A DNA stretch of 64,000 nt, taken from NCBI RefSeq assembly GCF_039534975.1, contig NZ_BAAAWH010000001.1, forward strand, positions 682,001 through 746,000, read 5' to 3'. The position numbers were made by a program, and so were the translations under genes. Under the pieces are notes generated by a model that saw nothing but the letters and a program-made list of their open reading frames with translations, did no database searches and was not told the DNA's origin. Origin of the DNA: Microbacterium terregens (lineage in GTDB: Bacteria; Actinomycetota; Actinomycetes; Actinomycetales; Microbacteriaceae). Shown here one piece after another: positions 40,787 to 50,428 of the stretch. The first letter of the stretch is position 1. Every line of letters begins with the position of its first letter.

Positions 40787-42418
40787 TCAGCTCGCGAGCG
40801 CGCGGTGCACCGAGGCCACCGCGCTGGACCCCTCGCCCACGGCCGCCGCGACGCGCTTCATCGACCCGCGTCGTACGTCCCCGGCGGCGAAGACCCGCGG
40901 CGTGGACGTTTCGAACGGCAGCGGTTCCCGGCCGAGATGCTGCCACTGCTGCAGCGTCTGGGCGGCGACGTCGGTACCGGTCCGGATGAATCCGTCCTGA
41001 TCCCGATCGAGCATCGTCAGCCACGAGGTGGCCGGCTCCGCGCCTATGAAGCAGAACAGTCCACGGGCGTCGACATCGCCGACGGTGTCGATGCTGACCC
41101 GCTCCAGCGCCTCTTCGCCGTCGAGTCCGACGATGCGGGACCCGGTGTGGATCTCCACCCGCGGATCCTCCATGAGGCGCTCGACCAGGTAGGACGACAT
41201 CCGTGCACCGAGGTCCTGGCCGCGCACGACCAGCCGGACCGGACAGCCGTTCGCCGCGAGGTAGAGAGAGGCCTGACCGGCGGAATTGGCACCGCCGACG
41301 ACGACGACCGGTGACTCCATGACCTGGCGCAGCTCCAGCTGCGTCGCCGCGTAGTAGATCCCCGCCCGCTCGAAGTCCGACCAGCGATCCAGCTCGAGGC
41401 GGCGGTAGGCGGCCCCGGATGTGACGATCGCGGTGCGGGTGCGGATGATGCGCCCGTCGGTGAGGGTGACATCCAGAAGTTCGTCCGCGGGCTCCAGCTT
41501 GACCGCCTCGCACGGCGCGTAGACGCGGACGCCGAATTTGAGGGCCTGCAGTGAGGCCTGACCGATCAGGTCCCGTCCGCTCACCCCGAAGGGGAAGCCC
41601 AGGAAGTTCTCGATGCGCGATGTCGCCGCGGCCTGGCCGCCGGGAGCGACGGCATCCAGCAGCACCGTGCTCAGCCCTTCCGAGGCGCCGTAGATCGCCG
41701 CCGCCAGCCCGGCGGGGCCGCCGCCCACGACCACGAGATCCACGATCTCGTCTCCGTTGGCCTGGTAGCTCAGACCCAGGCGCTCGGCGACCATGCCGGG
41801 CGTGGCCCGCAGAAGGGGCTCTCCCTGGATGAACGCGACCGGAAGATCGTCGACGGTGATCCCGTGACCGGTGAGGGATCCGAGTTCACCGGGCTGCAGC
41901 TCGACCGCGGAATGCACCAGATCGAGTCGCTCGGCGAATCGGCGAAGCGAGAGGAAATCCCGCGATGAGGTGGGGCCGACGAGCTTGAGCGTCAGCGCCG
42001 CCGGGCCCTTGCGCAGCGACTCGCGACGAGCCCACAGCGCGTGGAGGATGAGGTCGCACAGCTCGTCATCCTCGCTCATGAGACGGCGCAGATCGGTCCG
42101 CGTCACCATCGACACCCGTCCCGGCGTGGACATCCGCGCGGACAGGAACGCGCCCTGGCCATTGAGCAGGCCCAGTTCGCCGACGAACGAGCGCGGGCCC
42201 GGCCGCGCGATCACGGCCTCCTCGACCCACCACAGCGAATCGCGCACAACCTCGAGCTCGCCCGACTCGACGAGGATCATGTCGTATTCCCGGTCGCCCG
42301 AGCGAAAGAGGTATTCGCCTGCCGCGACATCCTGCGGGGTGCCGAAGTCGAGCAGGCGCTCCCACTGCGCGTCGGTCAGGTCGGGGCGCTGGATGGGATC
42401 CAGATTGTCGTTTTCCAT
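40787..42418 (-). CDS. Cyclic-nucleotide-binding protein fused to a CxxC-less thioredoxin-reductase-like flavoprotein
   Basis: A 543-residue three-part protein. Residues ~10-120 are a cNMP-binding (CAP-type) beta-barrel (FVGELGLLNGQGAFLSARMS as phosphate cassette). Residues ~130-215 resemble a thioredoxin-like domain without Cys. Residues ~225-540 are a FAD/NADPH reductase (VVVGGGPAGLAAAIYGASEG, VVVGGANSAGQASLYLA, RVFAAGDVR). Where thioredoxin reductase has CATC the sequence reads YYAATQLELR, so dithiol chemistry is impossible. Similar fusions carry a receiver instead of cNMP. It lies downstream of nhaA-dsbA on the same strand (31-nt gap). A cyclase 5 kb away could supply the ligand. Confidence 0.88.
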   Translation of the reverse strand: MENDNLDPIQRPDLTDAQWERLLDFGTPQDVAAGEYLFRSGDREYDMILVESGELEVVRDSLWWVEEAVIARPGPRSFVGELGLLNGQGAFLSARMSTPGRVSMVTRTDLRRLMSEDDELCDLILHALWARRESLRKGPAALTLKLVGPTSSRDFLSLRRFAERLDLVHSAVELQPGELGSLTGHGITVDDLPVAFIQGEPLLRATPGMVAERLGLSYQANGDEIVDLVVVGGGPAGLAAAIYGASEGLSTVLLDAVAPGGQAAATSRIENFLGFPFGVSGRDLIGQASLQALKFGVRVYAPCEAVKLEPADELLDVTLTDGRIIRTRTAIVTSGAAYRRLELDRWSDFERAGIYYAATQLELRQVMESPVVVVGGANSAGQASLYLAANGCPVRLVVRGQDLGARMSSYLVERLMEDPRVEIHTGSRIVGLDGEEALERVSIDTVGDVDARGLFCFIGAEPATSWLTMLDRDQDGFIRTGTDVAAQTLQQWQHLGREPLPFETSTPRVFAAGDVRRGSMKRVAAAVGEGSSAVASVHRALAS

Positions 42419-42449
42419 CTTCACCAGACTGCTTTCGATCGTCCCCGCA

Positions 42450-44339
42450 CTATCGGGCGGGGGCAGCGGGCTGCGGTTCCTGCTCGGACTGCTCGAGAGC
42501 GCGGATGAGGGACTGGGCGTCGTAGGGACCGGTGTGCCGCCGGCCGTTGATGAACAGCGTCGGCACCGACGTGATGCCCATCGCCTCGGCATCCAGCATG
42601 TCGTCCTGCACGCGCCCGGTGACCTCAGCGGACATGAGGTCCCTCTCGAACTTGGGGACGTCGAGACCGAGCTCCCGTGCGAGGCGGATGATGTCGGACG
42701 GCCGCTGGTTCTCCTGGTCGGCGAACAACCCTCGTTCGAAGTCGAAGAACTTTCCCTGCAAGGATGCCGCTTCTGCCGCCTCTGCGCCGGCGAGCGCGTT
42801 CGGGTGCACCGTTGTGAGCGGCGCGTGGCGCCAGACGTAGCGGAGCCTGTCGCCGAGCTGGTCGTGCACCTCCTGGATCGAGCCGGAGGCTTTGAGGCAG
42901 AAGCCGCACTGGAAGTCGCCGTACTCCACGATCGTGAACGGGGCATCCGCCGCGCCGAACACATGGTCGCGCTGGGGGTCGACCCGCCGCATCAGCGTCT
43001 GGCCTGAATCGACATCCGGATGGACGGCGTCCGAGACGCGGAAGATCACGGTGGCGATGATGAAGGCGAGCACGGACGCGGCGAGCACGCCGACGCGTGC
43101 TTGGTTCTGCGCCGCAGGATCATCGATGGCCAGGTCGACGATGAACAGCGAGATGGTGAATCCGATGCCGCACAGCGCCGCTCCGCCGGCGATGCGGTCC
43201 AGTGTCAGTCCCGGCCCGAATTCGCCCAGACGCAGGAGGCGCAGGATGGCGGCGGACCCGAAGACGCCCAGGAACTTGCCCACCACCAGGCCGACGACGA
43301 TGCCCCACGTCAGCGCCGACGTCATCGCGCCCGCGAGGATCTCGGGGCTGAGCACGACGCCCGCGTTGGCCAGTGCGAACAGCGGGAGGATGACGTACGC
43401 GACGTACGGGGCGTACGCGGACTGGAGCCGCTCGTTGATCGAGATGGATTCGCGCAGGCTGTTCGCCGCCGCACGCGCGTACTGCGTGTTGGGGGACTGC
43501 CGGAACGTGCGCGCCAGATCGAGCGCGTGCTCCACATCGCGACGGTCAGGACGATACACCGGCACGAGGAGGGCGATCGCGACGCCGGCGAGGGTGGGGT
43601 GCACGCCGGAGGCCAGAAAAGCCAGCCACACGATGATCGCCAGGGTCGCGTAGACCGGGCCCCGCCCACCGCGCAGGTATCGGGTGAAGTACACCCCCGC
43701 CAACCCGGCCGCGGCGACGAGGAGCGGGAGCGGGTTGAAATTCTCGGTGTAGACCAACGCGATGATGCTCAGCGCCCCGATGTCATCCACCACCGCGAGG
43801 GTCAGCAGGAATACGCGCAGCCGACCGGGAACGCGCGGCCCGATCAGCGCGAGCGCGCCGACGAGGAACGCCGTGTCCGTGGAGATCACGATTCCCCATG
43901 CGGCCTCGTACCCGGAGCCCGCGGCGATGAGGACGAACAGCAGCGCGGGCACCGCGAGCCCGGCGACGGCCGCGACGACCGGCACCATGGCTCGGGACCA
44001 GCTGGTCAGTTCGCCGATCGCGAACTCGCGCCGGACCTCGAGCCCGACGGTGAAGAAGAAGATCGCCATGAGGGCATCGTTCACGAGAGCATGCAGGGTG
44101 AAATCGAGCTGCAGATCCCCCACCCCGACGGTCAGGTGCGTCTCCCACAGCGTCGCGTACGACCCCGAGGCCACGTTCGCCCAGATGATCGCGGCGAGCG
44201 TCGCGATCAGAAGAAGCAGGGCGCCGATGCGGGTCTGCCCCAGATCGCCGATCTTCTCCGCGATGGAGCGCCGAGTGCGCGAGCGCTGCTCAGCGGGTTC
44301 GGGATTGGGCGTCGACGGGGTGCGCGTCAAGTCGGACAT
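42450..44339 (-). CDS. nhaA: NhaA Na+/H+ antiporter fused to a DsbA-like thioredoxin domain
   Basis: A 629-residue fusion. Residues ~25-430 are NhaA with about 12 helices, FFFTVGLEVRREF and the transport Asp pair in LAVVDDIGA. Residues ~455-620 are a DsbA/thioredoxin domain with active-site C478-GF-C481 and the cis-Pro segment ITSVPTLFINGR. The antiporter expels Na+ in exchange for protons. The fused oxidoreductase may fold or repair exported proteins or sense redox; its side of the membrane depends on topology. Such fusions recur in actinobacteria. The start at 44339 directly abuts a 125-bp inverted-repeat element. Confidence 0.92.
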   Translation of the reverse strand: MSDLTRTPSTPNPEPAEQRSRTRRSIAEKIGDLGQTRIGALLLLIATLAAIIWANVASGSYATLWETHLTVGVGDLQLDFTLHALVNDALMAIFFFTVGLEVRREFAIGELTSWSRAMVPVVAAVAGLAVPALLFVLIAAGSGYEAAWGIVISTDTAFLVGALALIGPRVPGRLRVFLLTLAVVDDIGALSIIALVYTENFNPLPLLVAAAGLAGVYFTRYLRGGRGPVYATLAIIVWLAFLASGVHPTLAGVAIALLVPVYRPDRRDVEHALDLARTFRQSPNTQYARAAANSLRESISINERLQSAYAPYVAYVILPLFALANAGVVLSPEILAGAMTSALTWGIVVGLVVGKFLGVFGSAAILRLLRLGEFGPGLTLDRIAGGAALCGIGFTISLFIVDLAIDDPAAQNQARVGVLAASVLAFIIATVIFRVSDAVHPDVDSGQTLMRRVDPQRDHVFGAADAPFTIVEYGDFQCGFCLKASGSIQEVHDQLGDRLRYVWRHAPLTTVHPNALAGAEAAEAASLQGKFFDFERGLFADQENQRPSDIIRLARELGLDVPKFERDLMSAEVTGRVQDDMLDAEAMGITSVPTLFINGRRHTGPYDAQSLIRALEQSEQEPQPAAPAR

Positions 44340-44341
44340 TT

Positions 44342-44466
44342 GTGTGCATTCTCGTCGACCTCCACCACGGCGACAAGTCGAATTCGGGGATCCGAATTCC
44401 CGGCCTCCGGATTCTCGGGCGTCGGATTCTCTGCCAACTCCGACGCCCGCGTGTGAGAATGCACAC
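44342..44466. repeat. 125-bp inverted-repeat-bounded element between nhaA and thrE
   Basis: Outer arms GTGTGCATTCTC (44342-44353) and GAGAATGCACAC (44455-44466) are perfect 12-bp inverted repeats. Inside are GAATTCGG/CCGAATTC (44380-44399) and GGGCGTCGGA/TCCGACGCCC (44417-44448), also perfect. It fills the divergent promoter gap. It could be a MITE-like insertion, an operator cluster or a structured leader. Confidence 0.7.
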
Positions 44467-44492
44467 CATCCCCGGCAGACCTGGACCCCACT

Positions 44493-45854
44493 GTGACCTC
44501 GACGTTCATCGCGATCGGCGTGCTCGTCGGCGCAGTGATCCTCCTTCTCGCGTTGCGACCGAGGGCCCAGCACGACATCGCGATCAGCGCGCGCGCGGCG
44601 GTGATCACCGGCTCCCTCCCGGTCACCGGCGAGGATGAGCCCGACGCTTCCGCGGCGCTCGCGGCGGCGGAGGCGGTGGGCAGCGCGATGATCCAGGCGG
44701 GGTACTCCGTCGACACGATTCAGAACGTGCTCGGCGACATCGCTCGTGTCAACGGGCTGCCGCAGAGCGAGGCGCTGGTATTCCCCAACGCGCTCCTGGT
44801 CTCGGCACGCGGTGAGGGGCAGCAGCAGACCGGCGCCGTGGCGAGCGGCGACGGTCAGCTCCTGCTGTCCCAGGTGGACGAGGTCCAGCGCACCGTGGAT
44901 GCTGCGCGCACCGGCGTCTTGGATGCGCGCTCGACGGTGGAGCGCATCGGCCGGATCCATCAGATGCGACCGACGTATCCGCGGGTGGCCAGGATCGTGG
45001 CCTACGCGTTTCTCAGCGGGGCGCTCTCAGTGCTGCTGGGCGCGTCATGGACGGGCGTTTCGCTCTCCGCTGCACTCGGCCTCCTGGCCGGTGCGGCTCT
45101 GCTCGTGAGCGAGCGGCTGCCGCGGCGCTATGGGGCGTTGATCACGGTGGCGATCGCCTTCGGCGTCGCCCTCGCGGTGTTTCTTCTCCTTCGATCGGGG
45201 TCGGAGGGCGGCATCCTGCCGGCGCTGTTCGCTCCGCTGGTCGTGCTGCTGCCCGGAGCGCTGCTGACGACGGCCGTGCTCGAACTGTGCACCGGGCACA
45301 TGATCTCCGGCGCGGGGCGACTGGCAGCCGGTGTGATGCAGCTCCTCCTCCTCGGCGCCGGGATCGTCACCGCCGCCGCCGTGGTGGGCGTGCCCGACTT
45401 CGAGTTCACCTCGCAGCCGACCGCGCTCGGTCCGATCGCGCCGTGGATCGCCGTCGCCGTCTTCGGCGTGGCCATCTGCGTGCACCGGAGCGCCCCGCGC
45501 CGCACGATGCCCTGGATCCTGCTGGTGCTGGCCGTCGGCTATGCGGCGCAGGTGCTCGGTGGGGTGCTGCTGGGAGGCGTGCTGTCCGCCTTCGTCGGCG
45601 GTCTGGTGGTGACCCCCGTCGCCGCCCTGGTGGCACGGCAGCCGTCGGGTCCCGCCGCACTGGTCAGCTTCACTCCGGCATTCTGGCTCCTCGTTCCCGG
45701 CGCACTGGGCCTCGTCGGTGTGGCCGACGTGCTGGGTGGCGATGCGGCGGGGTCGTCATCGCTGATCGCGACCCTGTCCACGATGGTCGCGGTCGCGCTC
45801 GGCGTCCTGGCGGGCTCCAGCTTCTCCAACAGGATGCGTCGGCCCGCGCTCTGA
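44493..45854 (+). CDS. thrE: Threonine/serine exporter family protein
   Basis: A 453-residue ThrE-type exporter with both family halves. A soluble N-terminal region (~50-170) has ALVFPNALLVSARG and DEVQRTVDAAR, and is followed by ten hydrophobic helices (ThrE plus ThrE_2 domains), including VLLPGALLTTAVLELCTGHM and LLVPGALGLVGVADVLGG. In Corynebacterium ThrE exports threonine and serine using the proton gradient. GTG start. Divergent from nhaA across the inverted-repeat element. Confidence 0.9.
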   Translation: MTSTFIAIGVLVGAVILLLALRPRAQHDIAISARAAVITGSLPVTGEDEPDASAALAAAEAVGSAMIQAGYSVDTIQNVLGDIARVNGLPQSEALVFPNALLVSARGEGQQQTGAVASGDGQLLLSQVDEVQRTVDAARTGVLDARSTVERIGRIHQMRPTYPRVARIVAYAFLSGALSVLLGASWTGVSLSAALGLLAGAALLVSERLPRRYGALITVAIAFGVALAVFLLLRSGSEGGILPALFAPLVVLLPGALLTTAVLELCTGHMISGAGRLAAGVMQLLLLGAGIVTAAAVVGVPDFEFTSQPTALGPIAPWIAVAVFGVAICVHRSAPRRTMPWILLVLAVGYAAQVLGGVLLGGVLSAFVGGLVVTPVAALVARQPSGPAALVSFTPAFWLLVPGALGLVGVADVLGGDAAGSSSLIATLSTMVAVALGVLAGSSFSNRMRRPAL

Positions 45855-45962
45855 TGCCGCTGCGAACTCACGGCGTGCTTTCAGCTTCACGGGACCAAAA
45901 ACGCCGTGCCCTCTGTTCTTCTCTGTGACGCAGCAGCCAGCCGCGTCGCACAAGGAGGAAAC

Positions 45963-46436
45963 GTGTCACAGGACTACCGCGCGACTGCCGATGCCCTCAG
46001 TCGCCTCACACCCGCTCAGTACCGGGTCACCCAGGACGACGGCACCGAGCCGCCGTTCCGCAACGAGTACTGGAACAACCACGAGGCCGGCATCTACGTA
46101 GACGTCGTCTCGGGTCAGCCGCTGTTCTCGTCGACCGACAAGTACGAAAGCGGCACCGGATGGCCGAGCTTCACGAAGCCGATCGATGCGCAGGCCGTCA
46201 CGGAGAAGGTCGACCGGATGCTGTGGATGAAGCGCACCGAGGTGCGTTCGTCCGGCGCGGACAGTCACCTCGGCCACGTCTTCGACGACGGGCCTCGGGA
46301 GGCCGGCGGCCTGCGCTACTGCATGAACTCGGCAGCGCTGCGCTTCGTGCCCGTCGCAGAGCTGGAGGAGCAGGGCTACGGTGACTACCGGAGGCTCTTC
46401 GAGGACACCACCACCAATCAGGAGAACGCATCATGA
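45963..46436 (+). CDS. msrB: Peptide-methionine (R)-S-oxide reductase
   Basis: A 157-residue Msr[11 protein letters not shown] substrate-binding motif, GHVFDDGP and catalytic Cys in [12 protein letters not shown]. The usual structural zinc CxxC pairs are absent, so it is the zinc-free form. It reduces methionine-R-sulfoxide in proteins via thioredoxin. GTG start with AAGGAGG. It overlaps msrA by 4 nt. Confidence 0.95.
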   Translation: MSQDYRATADALSRLTPAQYRVTQDDGTEPPFRNEYWNNHEAGIYVDVVSGQPLFSSTDKYESGTGWPSFTKPIDAQAVTEKVDRMLWMKRTEVRSSGADSHLGHVFDDGPREAGGLRYCMNSAALRFVPVAELEEQGYGDYRRLFEDTTTNQENAS

Positions 46437-46978
46437 CCGACACAGGAACCATCACCCGCACCCCCGGCACCGAGACGGCCGTGCTCGCCGGCGGCTGTTT
46501 CTGGGGCGTCGAGGACCTCATCCGCAAGCAGCCCGGCGTGCTCGACACCCGTGTCGGCTACACCGGCGGAAGCAACGACCATGCGACATACCGCAACCAC
46601 CGCGGTCACGCCGAGGCTGTCGAGATCGTGTTCGATCCCACGCAGACCACGTACCGCGACATCCTGGCGTTCTTCTTCCAGATCCACGACCCGTCGACGC
46701 TGAACCGTCAGGGCAACGACATCGGGTCCAGCTATCGCTCGGCCATCTTCCCGCTCACGCCCGAGCAGGAGGAGATCGCCCGCGAGACCATCGCCGACGT
46801 GGATGCGTCGGGACTCTGGCCCGCGAAGGCGGTCACCACGATCGAGCCCGCGGGCCCGTTCTGGGAGGCAGAGCCCGAGCACCAGGACTACCTCGTGCGG
46901 ATCCCGCACGGATACACCTGCCACTTCGTGCGGCCCGGCTGGGTGCTCCCGAAGCGCGACACCGCTTCGACCGTCTGA
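46433..46978 (+). CDS. msrA: Peptide-methionine (S)-S-oxide reductase
   Basis: A 181-residue MsrA with the catalytic motif [13 protein letters not shown] and conserved [20 protein letters not shown]. It repairs methionine-S-sulfoxide and so complements MsrB, with which it is translationally coupled (ATGA). It is cytoplasmic, with no signal peptide. A strong terminator follows. Confidence 0.96.
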   Translation: MTDTGTITRTPGTETAVLAGGCFWGVEDLIRKQPGVLDTRVGYTGGSNDHATYRNHRGHAEAVEIVFDPTQTTYRDILAFFFQIHDPSTLNRQGNDIGSSYRSAIFPLTPEQEEIARETIADVDASGLWPAKAVTTIEPAGPFWEAEPEHQDYLVRIPHGYTCHFVRPGWVLPKRDTASTV

Positions 46979-46990
46979 CCGGTCACCCGA

Positions 46991-47025
46991 GACAGGGCCG
47001 CAGCATCCGATGCTGCGGCCCTGTC
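46991..47025 (+). terminator. Rho-independent terminator after msrBA
   Basis: GACAGGGCCGCAGCATC and its exact 17-base complement flank a minimal loop (effective loop ~5 nt). It lies 13 bases beyond the msrA stop. Confidence 0.85.
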
Positions 47026-47202
47026 GTCGTCGTGCGGGAACGGCGTCGTTTCCCGGGGTGGCGCGAGCCATGCTGCCGGGTGGGCGGCGAGCATTGCCTT
47101 GCCGTCGGGGGCGCACATAGACTCGTGCCGCTGTCTGCCAGCCGTGACGCGAACATCGCCGTTCGTTTCGCGTCGTCACGACCTCAACCCCCCGGGAGTG
47201 TC

Positions 47203-50200
47203 ATGAACCGTCGCCTTCGCACGCTTGTCACCGGTCTCGTCGCCGCTGTCCCAGTCCCCGCCCTCGTCTTCGGATCCTCGGCCGCGTGGGCGGACGATCC
47301 GATATCTGCACCGACTCTGCCGGATGCCGTGACCGACGACGGATCGACCGCCCCGGCTCCCCGCGGGCTGGCGGACTCGCTGCGCAGAGCCAGCGGCACG
47401 GTCGAGGTCAGTGTGCGGCTCGCCGAGCCGGCGATCGCCGAGTCGCTGCCGGAGGGTGCGCTCGCCGACGGACAGGTGCCCGGCCAGGCGGACCAGCGCG
47501 CCCAGAAGGACAAGGTCGCCGCTCAGCAGGATCAGTTCCTCGCCGAAGCGAGCGGGCTCGGCGTCACCGAGCTCGGGCGCACCGACCTGGCGGCCAATCT
47601 GGTGGTGCTCTCGGTCGACGCCGGCCGGCTCGCGGACATCGCCGCACTCCCCAACGTCCTGTCGGTCCGGCCCATCCGCACCTACGAGACGCACGCGGCG
47701 CCCTCGGACGCTGCCGAGTCGGGCAGTCTGGCCCAAGCCATCGATTACGTGCAGGCGCGGCCGCTGCATGACGCGGGCTTCGACGGAACCGGGGTGAAGG
47801 TCGCCGTGCTGGACTCGGGCATCGACTTCACCCACGCCAACCTCGGCGGCCCCGGCGACCAGGCGGTCACCGACGAGTGCTTCGCCGGCGCGGCAGCGGC
47901 TCCGACGGGCGTGTGCGCGACCTTGTTCGGGCCGGACGCGCCGAAGGTCAAGGGCGGGATCGACTTCGTCGGCGAGGAGTGGCCGAACGGTCCTGCGGTC
48001 TTCGACCCGAACCCCATCGACGCCGGCTCCGGGGCGGGCCACGGCACGCACGTCGCCGACATCATCGGGGGCCGCAGCGCCGACGGCAGCCACCAGGGCA
48101 TAGCCCCGGGGACCGATCTCTACGCGGTCAAGGTCTGCTCGGCGGTGTCGACCTCGTGCGACGGGGTGGCCATGCTGCTGGGCATGGACTGGTCGCTGGA
48201 TCCCAATGGCGACGGTGACATCTCGGACGCGGTCGACGTGGTGAACATGTCGCTCGGATCTTCGTACGGTCAGGAGCAGGACGATTCGACGACGACCGCC
48301 GACAACCTGGTGAACGCCGGCGTGGTCGTGGTCGTATCGGCCGGCAACTCGGCGGACCGCCCGTTCATCGTGGGATCGCCGTCATCCGCAGCCGGGGTGA
48401 TCAGTGTGGCGCAGACCGCTCTTCCGGACGACCGGCAGTGGGTCATCCAGCCGGATGCCGGACCGGCGATCACCAACGCGGTGCTGCAGACCTGGTCACC
48501 GGCTCCGACGTCCGTGCTCAGCGGGTCACTGGCCCGGCCGGCCGACGACGGCGGTGTCGGCTGCTCGGCCGACGCGTATGCTTCCTTCCCTGACGGTGCG
48601 GTTGCGCTCGTCCAGCGCGGTGCCTGCAACGTGTCGGACAAGGCGGTCTTCGCACAGGATGCCGGTGCCAGCGCCGTCATCATCTACAACAACGCGCCCG
48701 GCGACCCGCCGAGCTTCAGCTTCGGCAGCACCGTCCCGGTGGTCGTTCCGACCTTCAGCATCTCGCAGGCCGCCGGTGCCCGGCTCATCGCGGACGGCGC
48801 GTCGAGCGTGACCATCGACCCGGCCGACGCGATCGCACTGACCAACACGATGGTGGGGACCTCCAGCCGCGGCACCACGATCGACGGTCACCGCGCGAAG
48901 CCGGACATCGGCGCCCCGGGCGCGTGGCTCTCGGCCGAGACCGGGACAGCCACCGAGGAGACCAACTTCGGCGGCACCTCCGGAGCGGCCCCGGTCGTGT
49001 CGGGGGCGGCGGCGCTTCTGATCGACAAGTTCGAGAGCGCCCCACCGTCGGTGATCAAGGCGCGTCTGCTCAACGGCGCCGACAACACGAACCGCACGCC
49101 CACCGCCGATGGCTTCATCACCACCCCGATCTCGCGGATCGGTGCCGGTGAGGTACGCGTTGCGCCCTCGGCCGACGCGGTCGGCGTGCTGGCCACCACG
49201 GGAACGGGCGGCAACATCGGTCTCGGCATCCCGTCGGTCACCAAGGTCTACAAGACCGATGTCGAGTTGACCCTCACCAATACCTCGGACCAGAACCGTC
49301 GGTACGCGCTGGCGGTGAGCTACCGCGACGAGGCAGACCGGGCCGGCGGCGCGGTGACCATTCGCACCGCTCCCGAGAATGTGATGGTCCCGAAGGGCAA
49401 GACGCAGAAGATCAAGGTCATGGTGAGCATCGACGGGTCCACGCTGCCGGACTGGCCGTTCGACAGCGTGGGAGCGACCGGCGGCGATGGCTCGCTGCTC
49501 AACGGCCCGGAGTTCGACGGCTGGATCACCGCCACCTCCGACAGCGACAGCGTGAAGGTCGGTTGGACCGTGCTTCCCAAGAAGGCTGCGGACGTGAGCG
49601 CGGATTCGACGGTCACAGTCAAGAAGTCCGGCGCAGGCTCCCTGAAGCTCAAGAACAGCTCTCTGCTCGCCGCGGGCGACGTGGAACTGTTCGCGCTCAC
49701 CGGCACGAGCCCGGAGTATCCCGACCCCGCGCCGGGCGAGCCGGGTTCGCCGGGCAGCAACGCCGCCGTCATCGACCTCGCCGCGGTCGGTGTCCGAGAC
49801 GGCGGAGAGGGCGCCGTTCAATTCGCGGTCGCGACCTACGACCGCCGCACCGTGCTGCCCTACCCGGCGGAGTTCGACATCTACGTCGATGCGAACAACG
49901 ACGGCGCCGATGACTACGTCGTGTACAACGCCGAAGTCGGCGGCTTCGCCGTCACCGGGCAGACGGCGGTCTACGTCGCGGATCTGAACACCGGTGCGTC
50001 GTCGGCGTACTTCTACGTCGACGGCGGGTTCGATTCGTCGACGCAGATCTTCACGGTGCCACTGCAGGCGCTCGGGATCACGCCTGGGCAGACGTTCGGC
50101 TACAGCGTGTACGCGTACGACAACTACTTCAGCGGGGCTCTTACGGACGCCATCGAGGACCAGACGTACACGTGGGGAGACGCGAAATACACCCCGTCGG

Positions 50201-50346
50201 GCACCGTCACCGTGCCCGCGAAGGGACGGGCCACGGTCCCCGTCCAGGCGACCGGCTCGACCGCGCCGTCCACGCAGACCGGTCTGCTGCTGCTGTACCG
50301 CACCGCGGCCGAGACCGACTTCGGCGTCGTGCAGATCGCGCAGTAG
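47203..50346 (+). CDS. Secreted S8 (subtilisin-like) serine protease with PA domain
   Basis: A 1047-residue exported protease. It has a signal peptide (basic start, hydrophobic core, AWA cleavage near residue 29) and an inhibitor-I9-like prodomain to ~175. The S8 domain has catalytic Asp204 (AVLDSGIDF), His280 (GHGTHVADI) and Ser593 (GGTSGAAP). A protease-associated domain is inserted at ~395-520 (GAVALVQRGACNVSDKA). The C-terminal ~400 residues are Fn3/beta-sandwich domains. No LPXTG motif or membrane anchor, so it is released. It probably degrades external protein for nutrition. Single gene, between two terminators. Confidence 0.94.
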   Translation: MNRRLRTLVTGLVAAVPVPALVFGSSAAWADDPISAPTLPDAVTDDGSTAPAPRGLADSLRRASGTVEVSVRLAEPAIAESLPEGALADGQVPGQADQRAQKDKVAAQQDQFLAEASGLGVTELGRTDLAANLVVLSVDAGRLADIAALPNVLSVRPIRTYETHAAPSDAAESGSLAQAIDYVQARPLHDAGFDGTGVKVAVLDSGIDFTHANLGGPGDQAVTDECFAGAAAAPTGVCATLFGPDAPKVKGGIDFVGEEWPNGPAVFDPNPIDAGSGAGHGTHVADIIGGRSADGSHQGIAPGTDLYAVKVCSAVSTSCDGVAMLLGMDWSLDPNGDGDISDAVDVVNMSLGSSYGQEQDDSTTTADNLVNAGVVVVVSAGNSADRPFIVGSPSSAAGVISVAQTALPDDRQWVIQPDAGPAITNAVLQTWSPAPTSVLSGSLARPADDGGVGCSADAYASFPDGAVALVQRGACNVSDKAVFAQDAGASAVIIYNNAPGDPPSFSFGSTVPVVVPTFSISQAAGARLIADGASSVTIDPADAIALTNTMVGTSSRGTTIDGHRAKPDIGAPGAWLSAETGTATEETNFGGTSGAAPVVSGAAALLIDKFESAPPSVIKARLLNGADNTNRTPTADGFITTPISRIGAGEVRVAPSADAVGVLATTGTGGNIGLGIPSVTKVYKTDVELTLTNTSDQNRRYALAVSYRDEADRAGGAVTIRTAPENVMVPKGKTQKIKVMVSIDGSTLPDWPFDSVGATGGDGSLLNGPEFDGWITATSDSDSVKVGWTVLPKKAADVSADSTVTVKKSGAGSLKLKNSSLLAAGDVELFALTGTSPEYPDPAPGEPGSPGSNAAVIDLAAVGVRDGGEGAVQFAVATYDRRTVLPYPAEFDIYVDANNDGADDYVVYNAEVGGFAVTGQTAVYVADLNTGASSAYFYVDGGFDSSTQIFTVPLQALGITPGQTFGYSVYAYDNYFSGALTDAIEDQTYTWGDAKYTPSGTVTVPAKGRATVPVQATGSTAPSTQTGLLLLYRTAAETDFGVVQIAQ

Positions 50347-50351
50347 CCGGT

Positions 50352-50387
50352 GGACGGGCCGGGCGTCCTGCGGTGCCCGGCCCGTCC
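50352..50387 (+). terminator. Terminator after the subtilase
   Basis: GGACGGGCCGGGC pairs perfectly with GCCCGGCCCGTCC across a 10-nt loop, a few bases beyond the stop; it may also serve the convergent gene. Confidence 0.8.
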
Positions 50388-50428
50388 GCTCGCTCGCACG
50401 GGTCGTCGGCAACGCGTACGGATCGAGC

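Noticed and set aside
44340..44492. nhaA-type (Li+/Na+) riboswitch upstream of NhaA
   Set aside because: Only inverted repeats are visible; I could not recognise the conserved nhaA-I or nhaA-II motif.
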